From Sanghuangporus weigelae (taxonomy: Eukaryota; Basidiomycota; Agaricomycetes; Hymenochaetales; Hymenochaetaceae), in contig CP137330.1 in NCBI GenBank assembly GCA_033182465.1, positions 1,468,501 through 1,532,500 on the forward strand: 64,000 nt of DNA, in the 5' to 3' direction. Below are positions 22,950-34,402 of the stretch, one piece after another. Under the pieces are notes generated by a model. It was not told where the DNA came from. It saw only the letters and a program-made list of their open reading frames with translations, and searched no databases. Every line of letters starts with the position of its first letter. Position 1 is the first letter of the stretch. The translations under genes and the position numbers were made by a program.

Positions 22950-25900
22950 TCAAGGTACATCTAAATCGAACAACTCTGGTTCGAAGTATTGCTCAATCCC
23001 TGGTTCTTCTATGCAATCGAATAGTTTGGGGTTAAAGATATCTTCAATTTCTTCTCTTACCCCATTTGCGTTCACAACATCTGGTGAATATCTTGCTTGT
23101 CTTCCTAAAGCATACCATGTTCTTATATCGAAACCAGGCATAGATGCTAGTTCGATTGGTAACATGAATTTGTCCTTGTCCTACCAATCTTCGATACAGA
23201 AATACTCATCATTCACTCTCGTAACTTGGAAACGCTTCGAAGTGCCATACTGACGTTTCCATTTCTTGACACACTTGCATTCATATGGATAAGGTATCCC
23301 ATTTTTCAAGCATTCGACTGCACCGTAACTGAATGTATCCTTGTATTCCCATGGCTTCTTTCCATTACAACGTATCATTCTGGGCTTGGTGCATCGTGTT
23401 GTATGATGTTTCAATGGTTTGACATGCAAATCGCACTCTGGTACGTTCAATTTGTAGGTTTTGAAATGGTTGGTGTCGAGCAAATCTGTTCGAGACAAGC
23501 AGAACATGTCTTGTATGAGTGCGTAACTCATCGGATCGCTCTTCAACTCATTATCAGGTTCGTTATATTCAGTCTCATCAATATATATCATTGAGGCGTT
23601 GATTGTATGTTGTCCAGCTGATGATGAAGCTCCTTGCGTAACCACTTAAAGGTCTAGGTACTGTTCATCTCGATTCATCAAACGGAGTTTGTCCAACACT
23701 GCGTAATTGACAGTTACTGCATTGGAAGTATTAGGTGGCATTGGTTCCATTTTAACAGTACTCTTGGTTGGACAATCTTTCGCCATATGTCCAATTTGCT
23801 CACATATGAAACATTGATTTTTAGCTTGCATTTCATCCAATTTCTCCTTACTCCATTTCTTTACATATGGATTCTCGGTCTTTGGACATTTGTCTCTTTT
23901 AGGTGAATCTTTCTTTTTGTTTTTCTCATCTTTGTTCCTATTCTTTGCATTATTAGGACGAATGTTTGTACTATTCGCACTGACATTCCGATGAGATGAT
24001 TTCGCACGTGATTGTTCTGTTTCCTCAAATCGACGTCTATTCTTCCAAGGCTGCTTGCCTTTGGCATTCGGTGAGTTCCTATGTTCTTCTGTATGTTCAG
24101 AATGTGAGTTTTGCTGACTATAACTCTTGGTGTAAATTTCTTCATGCCATTTTACACCAATAGCTTTGTTTGCTCATTCTATGCTGTCCAGTCGATCATG
24201 CAGATCTTTGTAAGACATGGTGTCAGGACTCAGGTTATCAAGATGCAATTGTCTTTGGTATTCTGGATGTAAGCCTTCCCATACTCTGCGAATCAATTCT
24301 CTAGCTGGAATATCACCTAGGTTCTCGGCCATAACCTCCATTTCATACAAATACTTTTGTATGTCTTTACGTCCTTGTCTCATACACTGAAATTGTCTTC
24401 GTAAGTCCTCTGAATAATTCGTTGGGAAACAATAATTTATTACAGCTAGTTGCAAAATTGTTGGCAATCACGTGATTTCACCACTTTTCTCGTCATGAGA
24501 GCCTCAAAACACAGATAAAATCATATCTCACCCAAATCTCAACGGTTTCACATTATCTAAGTTGCTAAATTCATCTTTTCGAAAGGGCTTTCGCTTAAAA
24601 AAACTATCAAGAAGATAGAGCAAAAAATGACCCCAAAATGGCGAAAATCTCGTTTTTTGCTTCTTCCTTGTATGTGCATTTTTTTCTGTGATCCCTGCTG
24701 GTCCAGCACCTCCCCAAAGCTATCCAGAATGATAATATGATTATAAAATGAATTTACAGACTGAGTTTGAGTTGAATTGTGTACCAGAATGTGCTGCTTT
24801 GAGGCATGCCTGAATCACTCAAAACTCATCATTTCCCCCTAGCCTCCCAGGCTGCAGGAAAAATTCTTACAGGCCAGATTCATGCATGTAAATTCATTTT
24901 AGGTGTAATAGACTAGGTTTGTGCACTAGCTAGGGCCTCAGCATCCACTGGTGAGCTGGGAAGATGCTGTCTAAAATGATGCATACAACCAGAATCTCGT
25001 GTTCAGGCCAGCTCACTAGTGGATGCTGAGGCCTTAGCTAGTACACAAACCTAGTCTATTACACCTAAAATGAATTTACATGCATGAATCTAGCCTGTAA
25101 GAATTTTTCCTGGAGCCTGGGAGGCTAGGGGGAAATGATGAGTTTTGAGTGATTCAGGCATGCCTCAAAGCAGCACATTCTGGTACACAATTCAACTCAA
25201 ACTCAGTCTGTAAATTCATTTTATAGTAATATTATCATTCTGGATAGCTTTGGGGAGGTGCTGGACCAGCAGAGATCATAGAAAAAAATATACATGCAAG
25301 GAAGAGGTAAAAAACGATATTTTCGCCATTTTGGGGTCATGTTTTGCTCCATTTTCTCAATCATTTTTCCTAAACGAAAGCCCTTTCGAAAAGATGAATT
25401 TAGCAACTTAGATGATGTGAAACCGTTGAGATTTGAGTGAGATATGATTTTATCTGTGTTTTGAGGCTCTCATGGCGAGAAAAGTAGTGAAATCACGTGA
25501 TTGCCAACAATTTTGCAACTAGCTGTAATTTGGTATAGAACTTCGACAAAGTCCATTTCCTATCTTCGATACCCACTTTCTAGTGATAAAACTCCATAGC
25601 TTTACCCTTCAAGAAACTAGGTAAGATGCCTACTTGTTCCTTTGGAAGTCTTTCTAACCCTGTTTGATGCATATATAGGTTCGTTTCGACCACAAACTTA
25701 TTAAATTTGGTCAAATTGGCCTCTCCCTCGTATGGAGTAGGTGGAATTGCTTTTACTCCCATTGATTGAATTTTGAGGAGTAACATATTCTTCTTCCACT
25801 TACGTTTGACTTGTTTCTTCTTGGATTTGGTACATTCTGAATCACTCAAACGGATACTTGAAGGTTCCATTAATGTATCATTACTAGAATCATCTGAATC

Positions 25901-26323
25901 ATCTGATGAAGGGCTAGACAAACCACTCGAATTACTTGAAGGTAGACTGGTAGGTTTACGAGACGATCGACGGATTGCTTGCTTTAGAAAACTTTGCTGA
26001 CCTAAGTTCTCAGAAGGCTTGATTGATGCAAAACAACCTGTATGTCGTTCTTTCTTCTCTTTCTCATATCTCTTATCTCGCTTTTCCTTGTTCTTAGCTT
26101 TCTTGGTCTCTTGTACACGGGACTGATGTCTTCCAGTAAGAACGGCTATTTTCCGTATCGAACGTCTGGGTCCATCAGGCTTACTATCAGATGAACCATC
26201 TGATAGTTTGCTTTCATTACTTGTGTCCAAGTTCTTAGGTACCTTGTCTTGTCTCTCTTCATCCGAGCTCTCATCGGAACTGTGATCCGGACTTTCTGGA
26301 GGTCCTCTGCGAGATTGATGCAA
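22950..26323 (-). pseudogene. Gypsy Gag polyprotein, broken and split by copy D
   Basis: An acidic/basic Ser-rich N-terminal region (26323-25580) leads to a capsid of the retrotrans_gag type: MRQGRKDIQKYLYEMEVMAENL and GLHPEYQRQLHLDN, near 24,250-24,380. A basic linker and a CCHC knuckle (CFICEQIGHMAKDC, near 23,800) follow. Stops at 25580-25582 (TAG), 24174-24176 (TGA) and near 23,645 break it. A further frame 23645-23181 with 23165-22950 leads on to the protease. Element D splits the capsid region, and the frame is open across its empty site. Confidence 0.85.
24443..25525. mobile_element. Palindromic TA-foldback element, copy D (1,083 bp)
   Basis: Flanked by TA at 24441-24442 and 25526-25527. 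The arms are of different types (left delta, right gamma). Loop type 2, inverted. Inserted in the gag capsid region of the gypsy element. Confidence 0.93.
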
Positions 26324-26419
26324 GTGATACTCGTGTCTTGCCTCGTGTCCGCTTGGATCTTGCTTGATATTCTTCTCCTTCTTTCGGTCATGCTCTCTAT
26401 TGTCCTCCTTACTGGGTGA

Positions 26420-27655
26420 TCAGGATCTGGACTTGTACCGACAATGAGTTCTCATCCTTTCTTTCTTTTCCTTTTCTGCCAGCTTGCCAAGCAATGCGGC
26501 ATCCCAGGCAGATGGTCCTGTGTATCCTGAGTGAAGGGTCTGCATGCGTGCCACTTTGGCACGCATTCTTTCCTCTTCTTCCTCTTGTATACATCTGACT
26601 TTAACTACTTGGAGATACTCCATTTGCTGATCTATATCGGAAACAGACATAAAGGCCAGTCCTACATTTCCGTAATTGCCAGGGTCTGGCAATTTACCCT
26701 TGAATTTTGCTGGTGTTTTCGTGTCTTGACTCGTAGATTCACAGTCATATCCTGAAACTCAAAGAGATCCACTGGAGATGGGCAGCCCTATTGCACTAGT
26801 GGAAGCCCACTCCTGTATCTCTTCTGCACGGCGCTGAAACTGCTTTTCTTCTTTCCAGGCTTTCCTTTCTGCTTTACACTCTGCCTTACTCCTTGGGTCG
26901 GTTTGAATCAAGAAAACTGAGGATTGTTCATCTTCGTAATCTTCTTTGACTTCATCGGACTTGTGGCTCCCATCCCGAGGTGAGTTATTCAGTTCTTCGT
27001 TGAGTTTCTTTACCGCCTCTTTCAGGGATGGATTTGGTCCATCTCGAGGCAATACCACGAATTGATTGGACACATCTAGTCCAAGTTCATGCCTCATGTC
27101 AGTGAACATGCGTTGCACTTTCTGTGCAGCTGATTCAAGTTCTTTCGGAGATAATTCCTTACTGGTACGTTTACTTTCGGAATTTTGCCTTTTCCTGCTT
27201 ACTAGAATGAAACCTTTGTTATCAGCTGTAGTATGGCTCAGTAAATTGCTTGGTACCGTGCTATACTGACTCATAGGGGTTTGTTCCCCAGTTCTGGTGC
27301 GTGTTTCCAGTTTTCTTTCTGATTCTACTGGTTCTGATGTAATTACAGTAGCTGGGCCGGTCGAAGGGTAATACCCTGCTGGTCTCCAGTTGGATATAGA
27401 CAGATTGTCATCTACATCCATCCGGTAAGTACCTTGTACTTCTGGAGCTTTCGCGGGATTGACACGCGGTTCTTCGCAAGGTCTTTCAATTCTCTTGCGG
27501 AAAATTTGAGCTACTTCCCTGATGCGCCCCCTCGCAGGCAGTACTACTGCCGCGGTATCCTGGTGAGCATCCCCACCAGTCAGAGTATCTTCCTCTGACT
27601 CCTTTCGTTTCGTTTGTTCAGTACGAATTGAGTTCGGGGAGAGCTGTTCCTCCAC
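26420..27655 (-). pseudogene. N-terminal ORF of the gypsy element
   Basis: Minus-strand frames 27655-26759 and 26692-26420 precede gag. The protein is hydrophilic, with charged helical stretches (AECKAERKAWKEEKQFQRRAEEIQEW) and no enzyme motif. The first ATG inside the frame is at MDVDDNLS near 27,420; upstream codons lack ATG. It is probably the leader part of Gag, cut off by a stop near 26,758. Confidence 0.5.
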
Positions 27656-27969
27656 AGCTCCTACAGACAGCCGTCTGCCCCAGTATTAATATTTTACAAT
27701 CGGTATGTCTCTGTTGACTTCCTGAACACGTCCTTCCTTGTTGCGCAACATGATAATATCCTTTGATGGATCCATAGATACGGTGAGTACTTGAAAACAA
27801 CACAGAACAAATGAAAATCAGTGAAACTCAGCTATTTTTGTGTTTTTATAGATAATAAGTCAACTGTTGCAGGTACCAGTAGGTTGATCAGACCTGTAGG
27901 CTCCTTAACAACGTCGACTATGACGATAGCAATCAAATACGAAGCAGTTCAGTTGAACAGTCAAAAATA

Positions 27970-28280
27970 TGTGACGAATGGTAGAGTTCAGTCACACGAA
28001 AGATTTCTCTTGCACTCAGATCACTCCGTTACTGACTGGATTAACCGTAGTATTAGAGTGGTAGTCGAGAGGGAAGAATCCCTCTTACATTTGCTATCTA
28101 CCAGCTATATAAACTAAACTACGCATGGGGGAAATGTAAAAACAAAAGCTAACTGAATGTATAGGATCATGATCACATAAGCTATTGGTAAGATACTTAG
28201 TAATAGGGTTCTGCGCGTAATGTCTGCGTTACGCTGCAGAATCCTACTTAGAAAAGTAGAGTGATGGTTACTTCGTCATA
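27970..28280 (-). repeat. 5' LTR of the gypsy element
   Basis: Aligns end to end with 15131-15441. Starts TGTGACGAATGG and ends TTCGTCATA; compared with the expected TTCGTCACA there is one C-to-T change. It is followed immediately by the second copy of the 16-bp duplication. Confidence 0.88.
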
Positions 28281-28296
28281 TTTTGGGGTATATAAA
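28281..28296 (+). promoter_or_regulatory. TATA-box segment, right copy of the 16-bp duplication
   Basis: TTTTGGGGTATATAAA ends 156 bases before the ATG of the downstream gene, followed by a CA- and CT-rich leader. It is likely the core promoter of the 28,453 gene. The gypsy insertion left one copy on each side, so the natural upstream promoter now lies 13 kb away. Confidence 0.55.
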
Positions 28297-28452
28297 TCCT
28301 CAGCCCACCCACCCAACACAACTGACCCCCCAACTCACTCGCTCACAGCCAGCCACTACCACCACTTTGCCATCTCTCGTACCTCTCTATTTTTAATCTT
28401 CTCTTCACATCTCTGCTGTGCCACGTTCACTTCCTGGGCTGTGACTTTCACC

Positions 28453-30867
28453 ATGGCAGATCCTCCTCATTGTGGGTGAATTTAATTGCCATCTAATCAT
28501 CACCGACCCTTCTGACACAACCTCAAAGACACCCCCAGAGACCTTCCTAATACCAACAGAGGTCTGGCGTTCTCTATTGACCTTCCCAACACAACGTCTT
28601 CCACTGGACAGCCAGTCGTGTCGGAGAAGCAGACTGAAATTGGTGCAGATTTTCCTAGATAGGAAAGGGCAGCGACTGATTGATATGGATATTTGTAATA
28701 GATGATATCAGTGAGCTTCAAAGGATCGTCAAGCACGTAGTGACAGAGAAAGGAGTGTTCACCGATCAGGACATCTCGAGAATTATACTGTGCTTAACAA
28801 ATATTGTCGCAGTCGTGGTGTAAGGCCAGGGCAGAATTTCGGATCTCAATGTATAGTCTCAAGAATCTGCACGGAGCATATTCGATTTGGAGTTAGCATT
28901 GCTTGGTGTAAGTATTGTTAATATGATAGCTGATCCAAGCTGATCTTGTCACAGGACAACTTCACAGTAGATAATATCTTATATCGGCATCTGATTAACT
29001 CTGCGATGCAGGCCATTTATGACACATTGTGTGCCGCATTCATGCAGACAGCATATGGAGTGCTGGTACAGGACTTGTGTAAGTCCAACGGTTGGATTGA
29101 TCATAATGGCACATTGGCGCGACACAAATTTTGGCGTGGTTTACCTGAAATATTCGAGTTTAAACAACAGCAATATGAGGCTCTCGCCAGGAAGCGCTCA
29201 ATGAAGGGTGTTATAGAAGGCTCCCTCAGGTTTTATGACAAATACAACGCTGTCGTCAGGCCAGAGTACAAGATCTCGAGTTCCGACCATCTAGATGTAC
29301 TCCTCCGGAAGTTCCTTGGGTGCTTTCATGCGAACATCTGCGACTGACTGCGTTCTTTGCCACAGGATATCGAAAACTACGAGAAGACTTGCATCGTCGC
29401 CCTTGAGGCAATCAGGCAGGCCGAGAAGACCATTTCTGAAACGGAGACCAAGCTGGCAAATCTTCGAGTCCGATTTTCCGCGTCAGTTTGGTATGATAGA
29501 GCGCAGCAGGTCAAACTCAAGCAAAATGACGATGAAACAGCTTGCAAGGGGGTCCAGCAGCTCATCACCATATGCAAGAATCAGAAGTGCATGTGCATGG
29601 CAAAATTGGAGGCAGAGAAGAAACTCTCCGAGGAGTTGAAGGTTTGCAAGGAGCAGTTGATTTGCCTGAGGAACTAGGAATACTTTATCGGTGTCGCTCA
29701 GTACTTGGTTTGGGATGAGCAAGTCATGAAGCTTTTGCAGTCGAAGGATGTAGAGATATTCACTAACTTGGGTAATCGCGCTGCTCATCCAGACAATTAT
29801 CATTCAAGGGCTCTTGCAGCTGTTGATCGCCTCAGCCTGAGGCTCGATGTCGACGAGGCTAGCAGGACCGTCATATGGAAGATAGGGTATATTCTTGTCA
29901 AGTCCAAAGAGAAACCTGACACTCTTTGCGAGCATGAATTTGACCCTGATACCATTGAAGACAATCGCTACTACGCTTGAGAAAATGCGCTTGGCGTCTT
30001 TACATTTCCTAAAGGTCACGAACTAATGTTTTACGACGGAACAACTGCAGCAGGAAAGAGGAAACACGATCTTGAACTGCAAATAGACGTGATGTCAAAC
30101 TTCAATCCAAATGCGGGGGGGGAACAGGGGGAACAGGGGCTACGGGTGCCAACACCTATCGTTTGGTCATTTGAAACCACTGCTCAGCATGGCAGTTCTA
30201 TTGTTTCTCAGCCGACTGCCTCTGAGATCCCGACTGCTTCCGAGACGACTCTGACTGTCCCTAAGACTTCAACTGGCCCCGAGACTCTGACTGTCTCTGA
30301 CACTTCAACTGTCATTGAGATGCCGCCTGTCTCTGCACAGCTGCCAACCTCCCTACCCTCGCCAATCTTGCCGGTCTCGCCAGTCCCCACCTCTCCGCCG
30401 CCGACACCTGGCCCCTCATCTGGGATTCATTTTGCGCCATCCCCTGCAGGAAGTATATCTCCCAGCCTAGCTGTCTCTTCATTCTTCCTGGATCCTATGG
30501 TTCAGCCTGACGAAACGCCCATGGCCTTTTTCGGAAGTGGGGTTTATAGAATGGTGCGACCAATGTATAGTGCCCCCCCAACCCTTTACCTTATCAGCCA
30601 CCCATGGGACAAGGCCAGCTACCAGGATTTTTTGCGCCACAACAAGGCTTTGTACGGCAACAAGGCTTCGCGCCACAACAAGGCTTTGCGCTGCAACAAG
30701 GCTTCGCACCACAACAAGGCTTCATGCCACAACAAAGCTTCGTGCTGATTGGAAACCCATGGGCGCTACACCCAAACCTCTATGTACAACCAAACCAACA
30801 ATTTCAGAGGCACTTCCGTTACCCATCTCATTCACCTTACCCTGCCTCTTATTCTTATCCGATTTAG
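28453..30867 (+). CDS. Hypothetical protein with Pro/Gln repeat tail; gene structure uncertain
   Basis: I do not recognise the family. ATG at 28453 (MADPPHCG) is followed by several exons with short introns. Clear coding pieces are DDISELQRIVKHVVTEKGVF (near 28,705), 28,955-29,346 (globular, helical), 29,357-29,980 (a coiled coil then a compact helical domain) and 30,026-30,867. The last piece is Pro/Thr/Ser-rich, then carries about six repeats of APQQGF-type units. Two defects are visible: a TAG near 29,677 that no good intron removes, and a frame change at a run of seven C near 30,573. The pattern resembles a nucleic-acid-associated protein with a prion-like tail, but that is inference. The gypsy insertion lies in its promoter. 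Confidence 0.5.
30634..30747 (+). repeat. 21-bp tandem repeat encoding Q-Q-G-F units
   Basis: About six imperfect 21-bp units built on CCACAACAAGGCTTCGCG. In one frame they encode APQQGF-type heptads; in the upstream frame the same DNA encodes NKA/S-rich sequence. Confidence 0.85.
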
Positions 30868-31318
30868 TCACGGTTTTAGAGATCCTCTCTGGGACTAGAG
30901 ACAGTGGTGGCGCGAGGCCTATCTTCTCCGTATCATGTCTCTGATGGCGCTGTGCCAGGCTATGGACATCAAGAGAATCTACCAAGCTAGTTTCCTTCAA
31001 GCCTGCAGCAAGGGTATCAGGAATCCTATCAATGGCCATCTGATCCTGGACCACATCTGACCGAGCAAAGGGAGGGGTCTAGTTCATTGTATGGCCTAAT
31101 AGGTCCTGTGCTGTCTCCAGTGACTAGAAATGGATTTTGGCTCCCCTCATCCTGACATATTCGTTCTTTTTCTGTCAGAAATGACTCGTCTTTCATCTCC
31201 CTTAACCTTCAAGAATGACAGTCGAGTATCAACTTGGATTCTCTGGTCACTTCCTTCTCTTACATTTTTTTTGACCTCAGAAAAGTTTTTGTGTAGTTAC
31301 ATCTCGGTTTTGTACAGT
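30868..31318. other. Gene-free stretch
   Basis: 3' flank of the previous gene, up to the palindromic element at 31,321. No supported feature. Confidence 0.4.
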
Positions 31319-31320
31319 TA

Positions 31321-32404
31321 CAGCTAGTTGCAAAATTGTTGGCAATCACGTGATTTCACCACTTTTCTCGCCATAAGAGCCTTAAAACACAGATAAAATC
31401 ATATCTCACCCAAATCTCAACGGTTTCACATCATCTAAGTTGCTAAATTCATCTTTTTGAATGGGCTTTCATTTCAAAAAAATAATCGAGAAAATAGAGC
31501 AAAAAATGAACCCAAAATGGCGAAAATATTATTTTTTGCCTTTTCCTTGCATGTGCATTTTTTTCTGTGATCCCTGCTGGTCCAGCACCTCCCCAAAGCT
31601 ATCCAGAATGATAATATGATTATAAAATGAATTTACAGACTGAGTTTGAGTTAAATTGTGTACCAGAATGTGCTGCTTTGAGGTATGCCTGAATTACTCA
31701 AAACTTATCATTTCCCCCTAGCCTCCCAGGCTCCAGGAAAAATTCTTACAGGCCAGATTCATGTATGTAAATTCATTTTATATATAATAGACTAGGTTTG
31801 TGTACTAGCTAAGGCCTCAGCATCCACTGGTGAGCTGGGCTGAACAAGTGATTCTGGTTGTATGCATCATTTTAGACAGCATCTTCCCAGCTCACCAGTG
31901 GATGCTGAGGACCTAGCTAGCACATAAACCTAGTCTATTATATCTAAAATGAATTTACATGCATGAATCTGGCCTGTAAGAATTTTTCCTGGAGCCTGGG
32001 AGGCTAGGGGGAAATGATGAGTTTTGAGTGATTCAGGCATGCCTCAAAGCAGCACATTCTGGTACACAATTCAACTCAAACTCAGTTTGTAAATTCATTT
32101 TATAATCATATTATCATTCTGGATAGCTTTGGGGAGGTGCTGGACCAGCAGGGATCACAGAAAAAAATGCACATGCAAGGAAGAGGCAAAAAATGATATT
32201 TTCGCCATTTTGGGTTCATTTTTTGCTCTATTTTCTCAATTATTTTTTTGAAATGAAAGCCCATTCAAAAAGATGAATTTAGCAACTTAGATGATGTGAA
32301 ACCATTGAGATTTGGGTGAGATATGATTTTATCTGTGTTTTGAGGCTCTTATGGCAAGAAAAGTGGTGAAATCACGTGATTGCCAACAATTTTGCAACTA
32401 GCTG
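31321..32404. mobile_element. Palindromic TA-foldback element, copy E (1,084 bp)
   Basis: Flanked by TA at 31319-31320 and 32405-32406. Both arms are beta-type (CATTTCAAAAAAATAAT). Loop type 2, forward. It lies directly beside the 3' end of the minus-strand transposase. Confidence 0.93.
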
Positions 32405-32454
32405 TATGTGTCCTTGTGCTGTGTACAATACAATAAAGCGGTCCGGAAAGAATA

Positions 32455-33719
32455 TTATATGGTATTTATCCCTTTTCTGCCACCCTTATTAAGGGACTTT
32501 TTGTAAAATTTCCAATCACTTCCTAGAGGCTGGAGCAACTTTCCGTGAGCAGTAATACAGTATGCTTGCATGTACAGCTGGCAAACGATCCAGTCGCCAC
32601 TCTGCTCGTTTTGTCCCAGCCTTTGAAGTCTGGCCTTGATCACAGAAAATGCAAGCTCAATCGGATTGAAGTCGGACGAGTACGGGGGCAGATATTCCAG
32701 CTTTGCGCCTCTAGACAAAGAGAGATCAGATCAGACGAATCACTGTGAGTAACAGAGAATGCAAATGACCTAGATTCTATAAGCTCCCTGATCTCGGGAG
32801 CTTTGTGTATTGCGCAGTTGTCCATGATAATGACTGACTGTAGAAGAGGAAAGTGGTTCATCTTATCAAGAAGACCTGAGATAAATTCTGTGAAGAGTCT
32901 CGTGTTGAAAGCACCCTGAACCACCACGTAGTTGACCATGCCGTCAATGCTGATAGCGGGTAAGAGAGAGTACCTGGATAATTGAGGTGCTACTCGATTA
33001 TATGCTAGACAGCATCATCATGATCAAACTCACCTAGTCTTGTGCACAAAAAACTGCTTTCGGCATGCTCGACTACCCTCCAGCGCCCACGCTTGACCTC
33101 AATGAAACACCCGACAGTCCGCAGCACTCTCGTCGATGAAGACCAGTTGATCCATGGTATAGTAAGTACCTATATGGGCCAGGTACTAAGCACGCAACAG
33201 TTCGCTTCTCTCCAAAGCTCTCTTCGAGATCTAAAGAACTAGCAAGTGAGCACGCCATGCATCACCCGCCGAATGGAAACACACTCCTCACCAACTTTAG
33301 ACTGAAGCCCGCACGAGTCAATGCTCGATATATTGTCGGAAGCAAAATGTCTTGACCACGTCTCTCTCGGATCTGATCTCGTAGTTTGTTGAGGTATGCA
33401 TCATTGCGATACTGCAAGAAGCCAACAAGGAACTTGGTGGAAGAGTTGATATAGATCAAATGGAATGAGCACAACCGCGCACCCTCGTGTCCTCATATCC
33501 AAGAAGCCTTCGCCTTCCGGGACCCACGAGTCTGTGCACATGAACATCGCCGTTCCGCCTGTAAGAATCTAGAACTCTGTACAGGGTCGCTAATGAAACT
33601 CCTGAATGACTCGCAAGTGTAATCACTGGGTAGTATTGGCTCAGATTCACAAGAATCTTTCGAGCATTATTGCCCAGCCTACAGCCTCATCGGAAATGCT
33701 TGGGCTGTGCTACTTCCAT
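32455..33719 (-). pseudogene. Tc1/mariner-type transposase, copy 2 (-)
   Basis: Near-identical to copy 1 at 11.5-12.7 kb and read leftward from ATG at 33719. It keeps Gln (CAA) where copy 1 has a TGA, but shares the early TGA at codon 11, so the shared break predates duplication or the true start is spliced. Catalytic blocks are visible: the FIDES region near 33,140, IIMDNCAIHKAPE near 32,810 and SSDFNPIELAFS near 32,660 (Pro changed to Ser in the first position). Beyond ITAHGK the C-terminus diverges from copy 1. Neighbouring element E may have inserted in its 3' flank. Confidence 0.85.
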
Positions 33720-34400
33720 GACACAGCGTGATGTGTGGGTTCACTGGTGATGTTGTGGGAGCAAGGAGGAAGCTAGGAGTGGACTGTGCATGCGTGACGT
33801 CTGTGCATGCCACATCACGCATGCACAGTGCTGCTGACTCAAACTTGTGAATAAATATTTTGTCTCGCTTGCTGTGAGCTCCGTAGATGCACAAAACTTA
33901 GACAGTGTGAAGTGAAATATACAGAGTGATTTATGGTATGCCAGCCAGATTTTTGCGATGTCCAATCAAGGAGCTATGTTTGAAACCATGTCCGTGTGTG
34001 ACAAGTAGTTGCACCAACTCTGCCACAAGAAATTTTTCATTGCACTCTCTGTAGACAGCACAGGTACAAATGTTTTGGACTGTACAAGAAGGAAGACATA
34101 AAGTGATTTATGGTGTGTCAACTAGATTTTTGCAAACAGTGGCTATTGAGTTATGCTTTTTACAAAGTTCGGAACTGAAGCCAAGGATCTTTTTCAACTT
34201 TGTTGTCTTTTTCTTCCTGAGATCAATACTGCATCATCTGCAATCTTTCTTATATCCGCTGAAGCGCCCTGAAGAGAGCTTTTTTTAGGTTGCTATTTGG
34301 CGATTTATGGTGCCTTCAGTTGAGAAACTTGGCATTCCTTCATTTATGTGGGCTCAGAGACCAGATATGTGTCAAAAAAGCGCATGAATGTCACATTTCT
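33720..34400. other. 5' flank of transposase copy 2; no gene
   Basis: The first 100 bases or so are shared with copy 1. Several GCATGCACAG and CACGCATGCACAG motifs lie at 33,785-33,830 and may be subterminal transposase-binding repeats. The remainder shows no supported feature. Confidence 0.35.
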
Positions 34401-34402
34401 TA

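Larger units (their letters stand above)
15131..28280 (-). mobile_element. Ty3/gypsy LTR retrotransposon, defective, with three nested insertions
   Basis: Two 311-bp LTRs flank a body whose minus-strand order is gag, protease, reverse transcriptase, RNase H, integrase with GPY/F module, which is the Ty3/gypsy order. Three palindromic elements (B, C, D) are nested in it; without them the element is about 9.9 kb. Several in-frame stops in gag, RNase H and integrase make it non-autonomous. The LTRs differ at several positions (for example ATGAA versus ACGAA near the start), so it is not a recent insertion. It sits in the region between a divergent pair of genes, just upstream of the gene at 28,453. 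Confidence 0.9.

Noticed and set aside
24174-24467. Apparent protein starts reading from palindrome termini into gypsy, RT or hAT frames
   Set aside because: The first residues of these frames come from the element end (GCCAACAATTTTGCAACTAG); they are insertion junctions, not fusion genes.
30634-30747. CRISPR-like array
   Set aside because: The units are contiguous 21-bp coding repeats without spacers, in a eukaryotic gene.
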